Shown piece after piece: positions 7,829-17,402 of a stretch of 64,000 nucleotides of DNA; within the stretch, counting starts at the first letter, position 1; each line of letters starts with the position of its first letter. Made by a program: the position numbers and the translations under genes. The notes under the pieces are model-generated. The model was not told the origin of the DNA, did not search any database, and saw only the letters and a list, made by a program, of their open reading frames with translations. Origin of the DNA: Paenibacillus silagei (lineage in GTDB: Bacteria > Bacillota > Bacilli > Paenibacillales > Paenibacillaceae); NCBI RefSeq assembly GCF_017874735.1, contig NZ_JAGGLV010000005.1, forward strand, positions 328,001-392,000, read 5' to 3'.

Positions 7829-9137
7829 CGCCTCTCTCCTCCTTTCGCTGCACATGCAAGATGGTTATTCCCGTATTCTCCAGAACCGGAATCAACAGCT
7901 CCATGCTGCTATACTTGTCCCGAAATGCTTCTGTCAGCCCCTGCTCCGGCGGCTCCACCGGTGCAGCGCTCATCCGCTCATCTGCGGCATATGGGCTGGA
8001 AACGCGGATACCATTCTGCTGCACCTGAGCGTAGAACCGGATTAACACTGCCTGAATGGCCTCCTGCTGAGAGGAAGCGCAGCAGCCGTCTGTCCAGGCG
8101 CTTCCGGCCTTCCCGGCAGCAGCACGGTATGCGCCGACTCCGGGAATCCGCTCAACATAGATCTCAAGCTGCTCCGCTTGTGGGACGAAACGGCGGATCA
8201 TAGCCTGGATCCGCGTATTCCCCGCGAGCTCCGCGAAGGCAAGCTTCCGGCCTTCCAGCACTGCCGGGCCTCCCACAGCTTCCCATGCCGTGAAGAGCTG
8301 CTCGGCCTGCCGTTCCACTCTGTGCTGCCGCCCTGCCGTAACCAGCCATTCTCCGGGCGGGCCGGGGTGAACCTGATTCAGCAGCCGCTCCAGATTGCGG
8401 CAGGAGGCGCGGACGATCTGCTCTGCATTCCCCTCGCCGCTATGGTAGCTTCCGTCAGAAGCGGTGGCTATTTTATAGGGAATCTGCAAAAGATCATTTC
8501 CATGATACACAAAGCTGTGCACAAGCTGATTCTCCAGACGCTCCAGGGCATCCAGGCATGAAGTCCAGTCCACAGCCTCCGCCGGCTCCGCAGGATCACT
8601 CCGCGTTTCTCTGACTGCTGTCCGCAGAACATCGGTGAGCAGCCGCTTGGGCTCAACCACAGTTTTGGCCCCCCCGAGGTCAATCTGAATGACGCGTTTG
8701 GCTGCCTGTGCTTCCTCGTCCTGAAGGCCGTCGCAGGCCGCAGCTATACTTTCTGCATAGCTAAGCAGAAGGGGCTGAGCCATTGCACTTTTCCACTGCG
8801 GATTGCCTTCCTCCACGGCAGCAGTGATCTCCAGTTCGTCACCTGGCGTCAGATAGCGCAGCAGCAGCGCTTTGTCGGGAGTGATCACCCGCAGCTGCCA
8901 TTCCCCGCGAGGCGTAAGAGTACCGTCCGAATTCCCGCCAGAAGACGCAGAGCGCTGCTCCCCGGGAAGCAGCCGCGCCGCCAGCGCCTCGTCAACCGGC
9001 ATCCAGTTTGCGGAGCGGTCACCGAACACGGCCTCCTTAAGCTTCCGGGCGGTTTGCGGGTTCGCTTTTAGCTGGTGCAGCCCTTGCTTGCCATATAGAT
9101 ACAGCCGCTCCTCCCGTCTAATGAACCAGTGTGTCAT
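7770..9137 (-). CDS. Uncharacterised RiPP-cluster protein, possibly degenerate YcaO-like
   Basis: 455 residues from ATG 9137 (GGGAGAG upstream), overlapping both neighbours, so an integral cluster gene. I do not recognise a family with confidence. The middle (SGEGNAEQIVRASCRNLERLLN) and the C-terminal part (SSQQEAIQAVLIRFYAQVQ) resemble the helices of YcaO domains that bear ATP ligands (x-E-A-I-x-x-A-L-x-E). However, the acidic ligands are replaced and no Pro-rich tail exists. No CxxC zinc motif and no signal peptide are seen. It could be a non-catalytic scaffold for YcaO 2, immediately downstream, or a member of the thiazole-containing bacteriocin maturation group. Both ideas are inference. 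Confidence 0.55.
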   Translation of the reverse strand: MTHWFIRREERLYLYGKQGLHQLKANPQTARKLKEAVFGDRSANWMPVDEALAARLLPGEQRSASSGGNSDGTLTPRGEWQLRVITPDKALLLRYLTPGDELEITAAVEEGNPQWKSAMAQPLLLSYAESIAAACDGLQDEEAQAAKRVIQIDLGGAKTVVEPKRLLTDVLRTAVRETRSDPAEPAEAVDWTSCLDALERLENQLVHSFVYHGNDLLQIPYKIATASDGSYHSGEGNAEQIVRASCRNLERLLNQVHPGPPGEWLVTAGRQHRVERQAEQLFTAWEAVGGPAVLEGRKLAFAELAGNTRIQAMIRRFVPQAEQLEIYVERIPGVGAYRAAAGKAGSAWTDGCCASSQQEAIQAVLIRFYAQVQQNGIRVSSPYAADERMSAAPVEPPEQGLTEAFRDKYSSMELLIPVLENTGITILHVQRKEERGDEGSHVIPDGQSVSAGSCS

Positions 9138-10218
9138 GTTCACTCTCTCCCGCCATCTTCATCTCCAGATAACTGTAAGCATCCTTCCAATCCATCCCGT
9201 AGCCTGATTCCACACTCTCGGAGGCCACGCCGGTGATGCGCTGCTTGCGCAGAGGTGAGATTTCCAGCATCGGCATTAAGGAATACAGGACAGCGGCTAC
9301 GAACCGGTAGACGACGAACCCTTTATCGTGATAATGCTTCAGGAAATCGGGGTTGGAGAAAAAGGTCTGATGAAACGTACTGACCTGATCATGGCGTTCG
9401 AAGAAATCATCGCCGTAATACAGCTTGTCATGCACCAGCTCTCCCCGTTCATACGCCTGCTCCAGCATCGTCCACAATGAACTGATGAAGATCCGCAGCC
9501 GCCCAAAAATAAACTCCCGCTCAAACCGGCCCTCGGTAAAGCTCTGCACTCCGCTTGCTATAAATTCCTTTTCGGTATCCGTCCGGCCATGCAGAGCTTC
9601 GTGTATTCTGGACTCCATCCTTTCATCTTTTCTGAATTCGGCCAGCTGGGTTTTGAAATATTCAAAATTGGAGCGGAGCGACAGATATCCTATCTTTAGC
9701 CCCCCTGGACTGTTGCTGCCGGTAATAAAAAACATCTTGGCCGCCTCCACGTTCTGCCTGTCTTCAGGCAGGTCCACCCAGGACTCATAAATATCCGCAA
9801 TCAGCCGGCTCTTGAGCAGCTCAATGCTGTAATTCACCTTGGCGCTGCACAGCGGATTGCCGTGGGTCAGCATGCTTCCCTCCTCTACCGTCACCTCACC
9901 ATCACGGCGAAGCGGCAGGAACGTCCCGGAATACTCCTCCATTAGGGCAAGCTTATTCACCATACGCTCGTATTTCACGTATTCATCCTCAGACCGTTCT
10001 CTGGAATAACGCTCCGCATGACGACGGATCAGATCCTCAAGCTGCGGATTGGCATTAGAGGCGTCCAGCGTAACTTTAAGATGGAACCCATAGACCCAGC
10101 TTTTCTGCAGAATGAGATTCTCCAGCTTCGAGGTCTGGACGAACGACAGGATGGACCGGACCAGTAAGGCAGTCGCTTTGCTGTCGTATAAATAACAATT
10201 AATAGTTCGCAGCTGCAT
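9118..10218 (-). CDS. Divergent SpaB-C/thiopeptide-domain-like protein
   Basis: 366 residues from ATG 10218, overlapping the end of the second LanB gene by 20 nt and the next gene by 20 nt. The opening (TINCYLYDSKATALLVRSIL, then SWVYGFHLKVTLDA) has the spacing of Lant_dehydr_C proteins, whose equivalent is W-x-x-I/F-R-Y-x-x-x-x-x-H-L-R-L-R. A later LRRDGEVTVEEGSMLTHG takes the place of the usual YEPExxRYGG. It is longer than typical (about 300). Position directly after a LanB N-domain suggests the glutamate-elimination half of that split dehydratase, or a thiopeptide pyridine synthase. Assignment is by pattern and context only. Confidence 0.55.
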   Translation of the reverse strand: MQLRTINCYLYDSKATALLVRSILSFVQTSKLENLILQKSWVYGFHLKVTLDASNANPQLEDLIRRHAERYSRERSEDEYVKYERMVNKLALMEEYSGTFLPLRRDGEVTVEEGSMLTHGNPLCSAKVNYSIELLKSRLIADIYESWVDLPEDRQNVEAAKMFFITGSNSPGGLKIGYLSLRSNFEYFKTQLAEFRKDERMESRIHEALHGRTDTEKEFIASGVQSFTEGRFEREFIFGRLRIFISSLWTMLEQAYERGELVHDKLYYGDDFFERHDQVSTFHQTFFSNPDFLKHYHDKGFVVYRFVAAVLYSLMPMLEISPLRKQRITGVASESVESGYGMDWKDAYSYLEMKMAGESEHDTLVH

Positions 10219-12778
10219 ATTCCTCTTCCCCTCCGCATGTAATTTCGTAGGTATACTCCAGCACATGATCAAGCTCCGTGTCCGCCACCGGATACTCCTC
10301 TTCGATTAAGAGATGTTCTCCCTTGGCCGCAAGCTGCAGGAATACCTGGAAGAGCAGCGGCGAGGATAAATTAATGAATTGCGGCTTGCGTTCTGTCGCC
10401 TCTGAAGCCGGTTCTGTGCTTGTGTTGAACGGCCTGGCGAAGAACCGGGTAGGAATACCGTTACTATCACAATAATCAATGGTGCGCTTCCAGGCTGTGA
10501 AGCGTTCCTTCTCACTGAGCGCTCCCGATAAGGCTGAAGTGCTGAGCAGCCACTTCTCCCGGGAAACCATCAGTTCATGTTCGCCCAGCCAAATCCGGGG
10601 AACATGGATAACCGTCTCATCCGTTCCTCCTGCCGGCTTCAGCCTCTCACGCAGAACCAGCTCCCCAAGGTCAAAATAACTGGTCCCATGCGAGGACAGG
10701 ATATCGAAGGTCGTCAGAATTGCCGGGGCGGCTACCAGCACCAGTGTACCCAGAAATTGCGGACGCACGGTGTTACCTGTCGTAGGATCAAAGAACTCAG
10801 GGCTTTCCGTGGAGGGATTGTACCGGAACCCCAAATCCAGCCATGAGAGGGACTGCCCGCTCTCGGTCATAGACTGAATGGGCAAGGCGATCTCTTTTTG
10901 CACCGTTCTCTTGCGGATATTGGCATTGAAGCCGAAGGTATTGCGGATATCTGCCACCTGATTCCCATCGAAGCATTCCCGCAGATAAGCGGCGTATTCG
11001 CTGCCGGAGTCCTCCAGATACTTCAGAAACCGGGCGAAATAAATCGAGAACCCCTTATACATATGGTTCAGTACCATACGTTCCCCGCTCTCCTGTACAA
11101 AAAACGAGTGTGAGAGCAGGCGGTCCCCGAGCACATCCTGAATCTCACGCTGCCAGGCTGCTGTCTGTGTATCAGAGAGGACAATCTCATCCTGCGCGGC
11201 GGCTTCGTTCAGGAATCCCGTCAAGCGGCTGGCGATATTGTGCAGACGCTGAGTCTTCTTATGGCTGAATGCTTTATCCCAGTTGAACAGTCCGGAGGTC
11301 TCCTTCAATAACTCCGGGTCCGAGAAGAACACCTGGGCCATATCCCGGAGTACCCTTGAAGCCTCCTGCGAGTTCGCTGGAATGTAACTTGTACCGTAAT
11401 GGCTCTTGAAGAACTCCCCTGCGGCGAACTGCATCTTAACGACCGTGTCGAAGCACATCATCAGCCATTGGTAACGGGATAACTGGGCCAGCCGCCCTTG
11501 CCGGCCTGCATAGTCCTGGGTCTGCACCGTCTCATCAATGCCGTCAATATACAGCAGGCTGCGGCGGGGCATCGGCTCCAGGCCGAACAATGCAGCCAGC
11601 GCTTCGGCACACTCATACAGGCGATCCATAGCTTCCATATCCAGCGAGTCACTGAATTGTCCGGTCAGGGCGTTCAATTCGTGCAGCAGCGGAATACACG
11701 GGTGATCTACACCGTAGCGTTCCAGCTTCCGCAGCAGCTCTTCAGGCAGATTGCCAGCTTGCTCGTTCAGATAGTCAGTCCGCTCCAGCACCCCATTGCT
11801 GATCAGCTGGCGCAGGGTATTGTCTGCCTGTTCGCCGGAGACACCAAGAGTGTTGAGGAGCTCCCGCATGGCCGGATAGGCGAGCACCTCCACCTCCTTA
11901 AGTCTCCCGAACAGCTTATGCAGTGCTTCACTGGCGCGCAGTGTAACAAGCCCCTGTCTCGATTTATACAATTGGCGTTCACCTTTGGTGTTCTGCAGCA
12001 CAGTAATATAATATTTCCCCTCGAGCTCCACGCAAGTGGCATTCAGGCGGTATTCGAGCCGCGTAATCCACTCCGGCTCAAGAAACAGCTTGTCGTAGAT
12101 TTGCAGGATCAGCGAATCATTCAGCCGGGGATAGAGCCGCTTGGCGCCTGTCTTCCTCACACCGCTGAAGTTTCCGATCCCGGAGTAGGTGAGATTAGCG
12201 AAGGGACTGGTCTTCATGCTGGCCCGGGTCAGAAATTTAACCAGGGTATAATCGAGCTTGCGCAGATTCCGGTCATGCTCCTCAGCCGGAGTCCGCAAGT
12301 ATTTAGCCAGCTTGGCTGTTATCGCACTGTTTACAAACGTCAGGGCATCCCGCAGCTCCCGGTCCTCCAGATAAATTCCCCGCAGCCAGCGGCGGTCCGC
12401 TGCTGCAAGCGCCTCGAATTCCTTCCGTACCTCTTCCATCCGTTCCCGTTGCTGCTGCCGCAAGGCGAATACCTGCCGGGTCTCGCCGCGCAGCTCTTCG
12501 GTGAACAGGGCTTCCACTTGGCTGTACCGCTTCTCGGCGCTGGCTCGCTCATTGAAGAAGTCACGCTTGAACCGGATCGCCTCCATCCGCTCGTCATCCC
12601 GCTCCAGGCTGCCGATCTGCCGCTGCATTTCTTCCGTGATATCAGCCAGCCGCAGCGCTGGTTCGCCCGCGCTTTGCCGCACCGCTGTATACCGCCCGCT
12701 AAGATTCCCCATATACTGGGCTACATATCTAAGCGGGAAATTGGTTTGTCTGTACATATAAAGGGGTGCTACCCGCAT
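10199..12778 (-). CDS. LanB-type dehydratase N-domain protein 2 (tRNA-Glu dependent glutamylation)
   Basis: 859 residues, split-LanB class: it has the Lant_dehydr_N glutamylation domain but no C-terminal eliminase part. Diagnostic is LVKFLTRASMKTSPFANLTYSG (about 190-210), the family's R-x-S-x-x-TPFG region in a modified form. The opening APLYMYRQTNFPLRYV also fits LanB starts (R-x-P-x-x-P). It would activate Ser/Thr of the precursor with glutamate from glutamyl-tRNA. ATG 12778 was preferred over the GTG nine bases upstream because AGGAG then sits at an eight-base spacing. It overlaps the next gene. It is only distantly similar to the dehydratase at 18462-20888, so the two may act on different residues. 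Confidence 0.85.
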   Translation of the reverse strand: MRVAPLYMYRQTNFPLRYVAQYMGNLSGRYTAVRQSAGEPALRLADITEEMQRQIGSLERDDERMEAIRFKRDFFNERASAEKRYSQVEALFTEELRGETRQVFALRQQQRERMEEVRKEFEALAAADRRWLRGIYLEDRELRDALTFVNSAITAKLAKYLRTPAEEHDRNLRKLDYTLVKFLTRASMKTSPFANLTYSGIGNFSGVRKTGAKRLYPRLNDSLILQIYDKLFLEPEWITRLEYRLNATCVELEGKYYITVLQNTKGERQLYKSRQGLVTLRASEALHKLFGRLKEVEVLAYPAMRELLNTLGVSGEQADNTLRQLISNGVLERTDYLNEQAGNLPEELLRKLERYGVDHPCIPLLHELNALTGQFSDSLDMEAMDRLYECAEALAALFGLEPMPRRSLLYIDGIDETVQTQDYAGRQGRLAQLSRYQWLMMCFDTVVKMQFAAGEFFKSHYGTSYIPANSQEASRVLRDMAQVFFSDPELLKETSGLFNWDKAFSHKKTQRLHNIASRLTGFLNEAAAQDEIVLSDTQTAAWQREIQDVLGDRLLSHSFFVQESGERMVLNHMYKGFSIYFARFLKYLEDSGSEYAAYLRECFDGNQVADIRNTFGFNANIRKRTVQKEIALPIQSMTESGQSLSWLDLGFRYNPSTESPEFFDPTTGNTVRPQFLGTLVLVAAPAILTTFDILSSHGTSYFDLGELVLRERLKPAGGTDETVIHVPRIWLGEHELMVSREKWLLSTSALSGALSEKERFTAWKRTIDYCDSNGIPTRFFARPFNTSTEPASEATERKPQFINLSSPLLFQVFLQLAAKGEHLLIEEEYPVADTELDHVLEYTYEITCGGEEEYAAANY

Positions 12779-12797
12779 CTTTCCCACTCCTGTCTAT

Positions 12798-13961
12798 TTA
12801 TTCGGGGACCTTCCGGGACCGGCCGGCCTGCCCGAACATTTGAATAATGGCCTGATAACTGTTGAGTCCAAACAGCAATGCATTCTCGTCAATGTCAAAA
12901 GCTCCGGTGTGAACGTTGTTATTCTCCCGCACATAAGCGCCGATGAAATAATAGCAGGTCTTGACGCCGGGCAGGTCCCTGGCATAGAAGGCGAAGTCAT
13001 CGCTGGAGAACAGGAACGGCGCCTCCAGCACCTGCTCCCTGCCAAACCTGGTACCCAGCAGCCGGGCCGTAAGCCTGGTCAGCGCCGGATCATTCAAGCA
13101 GCAGGGATACTCGGAAATAATCCGGCTGTCCAAAATCCCCCGCACCTGAGAGGATGCGGTTAGGGCATCCATTAGCTGCCGATACCCGTCCCGGAGTGCG
13201 TCCGCTTCCGCAGAGCGGATTGTAAGATACAGCTTCAGCCGGTCCGGGATCACATTATAGTAGCCATTCGTTTCCACATGCGTGATCTTGCAGAACTGCC
13301 CGGCTGTTTTATAGGCCTCCTGGAAATGCTGCACCTCGGCGATCACCCGGAGAACATCCGGCTGGTCAGAAGCATGGCCGGAGGCCAGCTCCAGCAGCAG
13401 CTCCGCGTTCAGGCAGCCTGCCAGAGCAAGGCCGGGCCGCAGGGAGAAATACCCGGCATACAGATCCGGTGTGACATGAAGCGAATACAGGTATTCCAGC
13501 TTCTGCGCCCGGAGCAGGGGAATGAGCTCCCGAGCTCCCGCCATCACTTCCTCGGCCGCCTGAAAGATAAAGCGGCAGTTCACAGCCGGTGCGCTCCGGT
13601 CCACCCAACGGATGAGCTGCAGCAGAATGGACATATGGGCATCATGTCCGCACGCATGGCTTAGGCCGGGATGCATGCTTCGATAAGGAGCATCCGCTTT
13701 GGTATCCTCAACCGGCAGGGCATCCAGCTCTGCCCGGAAGCCGATGACCGGTAATCCGGCGCCGCCCTGATAGGAAGCGATGATCCCTTTTTCCGACGAA
13801 TGCTCGATTCTGATCCGGGTGGTATACCTAACAATGTAATCCTCAATGTATGCCCTCGTCTTCTTCTCCTGCCCGGCAAGCTCAGGGATGCGGTGCAGTT
13901 CCCTGCGGGTCCTCCGCAGCTCCTCCAGCTCACCGGCGCCTTGCTTAAGCGACGATTGCAT
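12798..13961 (-). CDS. M20-family amidohydrolase/peptidase in RiPP operon
   Basis: A 387-residue zinc-dependent M20 enzyme (aminoacylase/amidohydrolase branch): SHACGHDAHMSILLQL (102-117) holds the HACGHDxH metal motif and FIFQAAEEVMAGARELI (131-147) the catalytic Glu. No signal peptide, so cytosolic. It overlaps the permease gene by 17 nt and is followed by LanB 2, so it is embedded in the operon. No other protease is encoded in the cluster. It might trim the modified peptide N-terminus after leader cleavage or detoxify the product, but substrates of this family cannot be read from sequence. Confidence 0.85.
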   Translation of the reverse strand: MQSSLKQGAGELEELRRTRRELHRIPELAGQEKKTRAYIEDYIVRYTTRIRIEHSSEKGIIASYQGGAGLPVIGFRAELDALPVEDTKADAPYRSMHPGLSHACGHDAHMSILLQLIRWVDRSAPAVNCRFIFQAAEEVMAGARELIPLLRAQKLEYLYSLHVTPDLYAGYFSLRPGLALAGCLNAELLLELASGHASDQPDVLRVIAEVQHFQEAYKTAGQFCKITHVETNGYYNVIPDRLKLYLTIRSAEADALRDGYRQLMDALTASSQVRGILDSRIISEYPCCLNDPALTRLTARLLGTRFGREQVLEAPFLFSSDDFAFYARDLPGVKTCYYFIGAYVRENNNVHTGAFDIDENALLFGLNSYQAIIQMFGQAGRSRKVPE

Positions 13962-14670
13962 TCTTTTTGTAGCGGTAGACTACGAGAGTTACAATCAGCA
14001 GCAGCCCAATGTTCAGCGTCATCATCAGAATACTTTGAAGGGCATCGCCTCCGGTATAAAGGGTCTTAACCGCTTTGCTCAGATAATAGCCCGGGAAGAA
14101 GCGCTGGATATGGGTCATGAAGCCCGGAACCGAGAATCCCAGATCATTCGTGATGTTCATGGACATGAAGCCCAGGTACAACGGGAAGGAGATCGATTGC
14201 AGCGACACAATGTCCAGCAGGAAGCCGAGAATCAGGCCGAGGAAAATATAATATAGACTGGAGTACAGCGCCAGCAGCTCCATCTTCAGCAGCACCGTGT
14301 CCATTCTCAGGTGGAAGACAGCGGCGCCAAACGTGATGATTACCGCCGCAATCACCACATTCAGGATCAGTTGAACCAGAGCGGTGACGAAGATGAACTT
14401 GCCCGGCGAGTAAGGGGTGACGGTGTAGATGCTGCCGATATAAGACTTCTCTTTGGCCACCCGGGTGCTCAGCGTATTCAGTCCGCTGCCCGCTGTTCCG
14501 AACAGGGTACAGAATACCGCCAGATAAGTAATAAACTCCCCTTGGCCGTGATCAGGCTTCACGAAGGCATTCAGAGCAAGGAAGAACCCAAGCGGCATCA
14601 CGAGTGTGAAAAATACAAACCTCTTGTTACGCAGCACCTTGAGAATTTCATAGCGGATAATTGTAATCAT
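13945..14670 (-). CDS. ABC-2 type transporter permease (RiPP export/immunity)
   Basis: 241 residues with about six hydrophobic helices: 19-38, 47-65, 97-120, 131-155, 160-180 and 210-232. The single cytosolic start MITIIRYEILKVLRNKRFVFFTL is the classic ABC-2 membrane-protein opening. Its ATG overlaps the stop of the ATPase gene (ATGA), so the two are co-translated. With that ATPase it should form a homodimeric exporter for the modified peptide, or an immunity pump. Confidence 0.88.
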   Translation of the reverse strand: MITIIRYEILKVLRNKRFVFFTLVMPLGFFLALNAFVKPDHGQGEFITYLAVFCTLFGTAGSGLNTLSTRVAKEKSYIGSIYTVTPYSPGKFIFVTALVQLILNVVIAAVIITFGAAVFHLRMDTVLLKMELLALYSSLYYIFLGLILGFLLDIVSLQSISFPLYLGFMSMNITNDLGFSVPGFMTHIQRFFPGYYLSKAVKTLYTGGDALQSILMMTLNIGLLLIVTLVVYRYKKNAIVA

Positions 14671-15533
14671 GCCTGCATCACTCCTTCTTCATAGTGGTCA
14701 TAAATTTCACGGTAGCAATCCTTCACTTCCTTAAGCCGTTCTTCATAAGGAATCTGCCGCTCCTTCAAGACATCCACAAGCCGGGATTGCTCCGCCGGAT
14801 GAAAGACATACAGTCTTCCATCCTCCACCAGACCGCCGAACCGGCGCTGCAGCTCCTCTGCTTCCTCTGCTTGCGCGGGATGGACAACGAGGATTTTCTG
14901 GGCATTCAGATCCTCCTTGCTTACAACCGCAGCGACCTTCCCTTCTTTGAGAAAAATAAACCGACGGCAAAAGTCGTTCAGCTCATCCAGATGATGTGAG
15001 GTTACGAATATGGATTTGCCCTGCCCCTGCAGCTCCTTGATCTTGCTCCAGAACATTCTGCAGGCGGTAACATCCATGCCGACCGTCGGTTCGTCCAGGA
15101 ACAGCAATTTCGGATTGGCTACCAGAGAGAGTGCGAAAGACAGTCTGCGCTTCTGCCCGCCGGACAGGCTCTGGACCATACTGCGCGTCTCTTGCACCAG
15201 ATCCCCGGCCTTAAGCAGCTCATTCGTATCCACCTTGGATTTGCTATAGCTCTTATGCAGTTCAATCAGCTCCTTGACCCGCAGTCCATCGGGGAAAAGA
15301 TCCTTTTGCAGCATCATTCCGACATCCTTGTGGTTATCGAAATGCCGCTCTATGACCCCGGCATCGATACTGGTAAGCCCTAGAATAGAGCGGATCATCG
15401 TCGTCTTGCCCGCCCCGTTCGGTCCGATTAAGGCGATACTCTCGCCTTCCGCCACATCAAAGCTCACTCCGGCCAGCACCTGCTTATCCTTGAACCGCTT
15501 CTCTACAGCTTCTAATTTCAGCAGCATTTGCAA
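14667..15533 (-). CDS. ABC transporter ATP-binding protein (RiPP export/immunity)
   Basis: A 288-residue ATPase of the drug/bacteriocin exporter type: Walker A GPNGAGKTT (37-45), signature LSGGQKRR (123-130), Walker B LLFLDEPTVGMD (143-154), H-loop VTSHHLDEL. The TTG at 15533 is six bases after AGGAG. The next ATG, six bases on, would be 12 from the Shine-Dalgarno, so TTG is preferred. It follows the YcaO 1 gene by 30 nt and overlaps the permease. Confidence 0.92.
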   Translation of the reverse strand: MQMLLKLEAVEKRFKDKQVLAGVSFDVAEGESIALIGPNGAGKTTMIRSILGLTSIDAGVIERHFDNHKDVGMMLQKDLFPDGLRVKELIELHKSYSKSKVDTNELLKAGDLVQETRSMVQSLSGGQKRRLSFALSLVANPKLLFLDEPTVGMDVTACRMFWSKIKELQGQGKSIFVTSHHLDELNDFCRRFIFLKEGKVAAVVSKEDLNAQKILVVHPAQAEEAEELQRRFGGLVEDGRLYVFHPAEQSRLVDVLKERQIPYEERLKEVKDCYREIYDHYEEGVMQA

Positions 15534-15563
15534 GTTATTCTCCTTCTTTCTGTTTTATAGTGT

Positions 15564-17402
15564 TCAGGGAAAGGGATGTGGCGCCTGGTTGACCTCCGCC
15601 GAATCCATCCCCCAGTACTGTGCAGCCTGCCGGATGCGCCGTCCGCAGAGCATCCGGCCTGGTTCACCGAACCACATCGGCTGCATCTGAGGTACAAGCA
15701 CTTTGACCGCCTCCAGTCCAAGCGCCTTGTAGCCCTCTGGTGTCTGACGGACGATGAACGCCTCGCCGTAATGGTCCGTCATCCGGTTCAGCAGCGCTGA
15801 GGTTTCTTCCGCCAGATCAATCACCGTATGCTGAAGCTCCCCGTAGAACCGGGCAAACCGCTCGCGGATGCTGTATTGACCGCCGCCATTCAGGAAGCTG
15901 AAGTGATGCCGTTCTTCCTGAAGGAAATAGAGAATGGGATGATCCTCGACCCGAAGTACCCCTTCATGGCGGATGCGCCGGGCTTTCTCACGGATCTCTG
16001 CGGCATGAGTGCCGTAGTATTCCAGCGCCAGCAGCATTTCTTCCAGCGCCGAGAGGATGGCCTTCTCCGGATGGGGGTGGGCACCCGCCGTACTGTAGGC
16101 AGCGAACTGGTTCTCAGTCTGTCCCAGACAGAGGGCCCAAATGACAGGAATCTCTGTCTCCATCGTGATGTCGAACAGCTGCACGGTATACCCGAGCGCC
16201 GTAAGCCGTCCGGTCATATAACGGATCTGTGCATTCTCTACCGAATCCGGCAAGATCTCGGGCGGTGAACGCCGCAGGTACCAGTGGTTCAGGAAGGCAT
16301 CCCGCTCAATCAGCTCCAGACAGGCATAATAGATACCGTCCAGCAGGGTTATGCCCAGGGCATTTCCGTTGGAATTGCCTTTGTAAATCCTCGGCCCGGC
16401 TGGATACCCGTCATCCGGCTTATAATAGGCCAGGCATTCCGGGACATACACTGTGCCTTGCCGCTTCCAGTCAAAGGCAGGTATCCAATTCAAGGGCAGC
16501 TCCTCCTGGTAAGCTGCTATCTGTCCGCTTCCCTTCACCGCATCGGTGAACAGCAGCGGATCGATGACTGTCTCCCGTTGCTGCAGGCTCCGGGTGCCGG
16601 ATCTGACACTCAGCCCTTCCCGGCCGCGCGGGTGCATTCCCGCATAACGTTCCAGCGCCTCACACCTCGACTTTAGCTCGCTGGCTCTATAATCCGTTGA
16701 GCTGCCTATGCCAAGCTCATATTTCTCCTCCCTATAGATTCTGAAGAAGCTGGTCAGCGAAAAGAAGGAACGGGTATTTCTATCCCTGTAGATCATAAAA
16801 TTGGAATCTGCATTGCCTGGCGCGAATACGGCATCGCATTCCGCAGTAGGCTGAGCCCGGTATGAATCGCCATACCGGAACATCGGTTGCCGTTCAAACG
16901 CCTGGCGGATTAGGGCGGTGTCGTCCTCCGGTTCAGCTGCGTCACAGTGCTTACAACGGTGTGCAGGCCAGAAGGAGTACCTGCGGACATTGCCGCCGGG
17001 TTCCAGCCGGTAATAGTCGAGCACGCCGGGCACCCCGGTCTGCCGGAGCAGCAGAGCCAGACATTCCTGCACCAGCTCTTCATCCACGCTGTAGCTTCCA
17101 ATGAGCTCACTCCGGCCTTCATCCCCGGCCAGCCGCTCATTCGCCCTAAGGTTCTCGTTCCTCCGTTGCCCGAAGCAGGACGGACAGCCTATCCCGCCCG
17201 GATTGAATATAGGCCCGGCAAGCACTTCATGAACATCCACCTGCAGTAGCGCAAATCTCTCCTCGCGGGGCCAGACCCGCTCCCTGCCCGTCTGGTGAGC
17301 GTAGGCTATGAAGCATAGCAGCCGTTCCCCGCCGAGCTCAAGAACCACCTGTTCCTCCAGGCGGTGCACCGCCTGATCCAATGTCGTTACTGCTGTCTTC
17401 AT
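15564..17402 (-). CDS. YcaO cyclodehydratase 1 with N-terminal zinc module
   Basis: 612 residues. The N-terminal region carries GPIFNPGGIGCPSCFG (63-78) and RCKHC (149-153), the two Cys pairs of an E1-like zinc site fused ahead of the YcaO domain. The YcaO ATP-binding helices are seen in SELKSRCEALERYAG and NSNGNALGITLLDGIYYACLELIERDAF. The C-terminus is VNQAPHPFP, the Pro-rich tail of azoline-forming members. It would cyclise Cys (and possibly Ser/Thr) of the precursors. Its ATG overlaps the stop of the E1-like gene (4 nt), suggesting those two proteins form one complex. Confidence 0.94.
   Translation of the reverse strand: MKTAVTTLDQAVHRLEEQVVLELGGERLLCFIAYAHQTGRERVWPREERFALLQVDVHEVLAGPIFNPGGIGCPSCFGQRRNENLRANERLAGDEGRSELIGSYSVDEELVQECLALLLRQTGVPGVLDYYRLEPGGNVRRYSFWPAHRCKHCDAAEPEDDTALIRQAFERQPMFRYGDSYRAQPTAECDAVFAPGNADSNFMIYRDRNTRSFFSLTSFFRIYREEKYELGIGSSTDYRASELKSRCEALERYAGMHPRGREGLSVRSGTRSLQQRETVIDPLLFTDAVKGSGQIAAYQEELPLNWIPAFDWKRQGTVYVPECLAYYKPDDGYPAGPRIYKGNSNGNALGITLLDGIYYACLELIERDAFLNHWYLRRSPPEILPDSVENAQIRYMTGRLTALGYTVQLFDITMETEIPVIWALCLGQTENQFAAYSTAGAHPHPEKAILSALEEMLLALEYYGTHAAEIREKARRIRHEGVLRVEDHPILYFLQEERHHFSFLNGGGQYSIRERFARFYGELQHTVIDLAEETSALLNRMTDHYGEAFIVRQTPEGYKALGLEAVKVLVPQMQPMWFGEPGRMLCGRRIRQAAQYWGMDSAEVNQAPHPFP

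Noticed and set aside
11498..12847. 449-codon plus-strand frame opposite LanB 2
   Set aside because: Antisense shadow; the minus strand has a motif-bearing protein that overlaps its neighbours in the operon.
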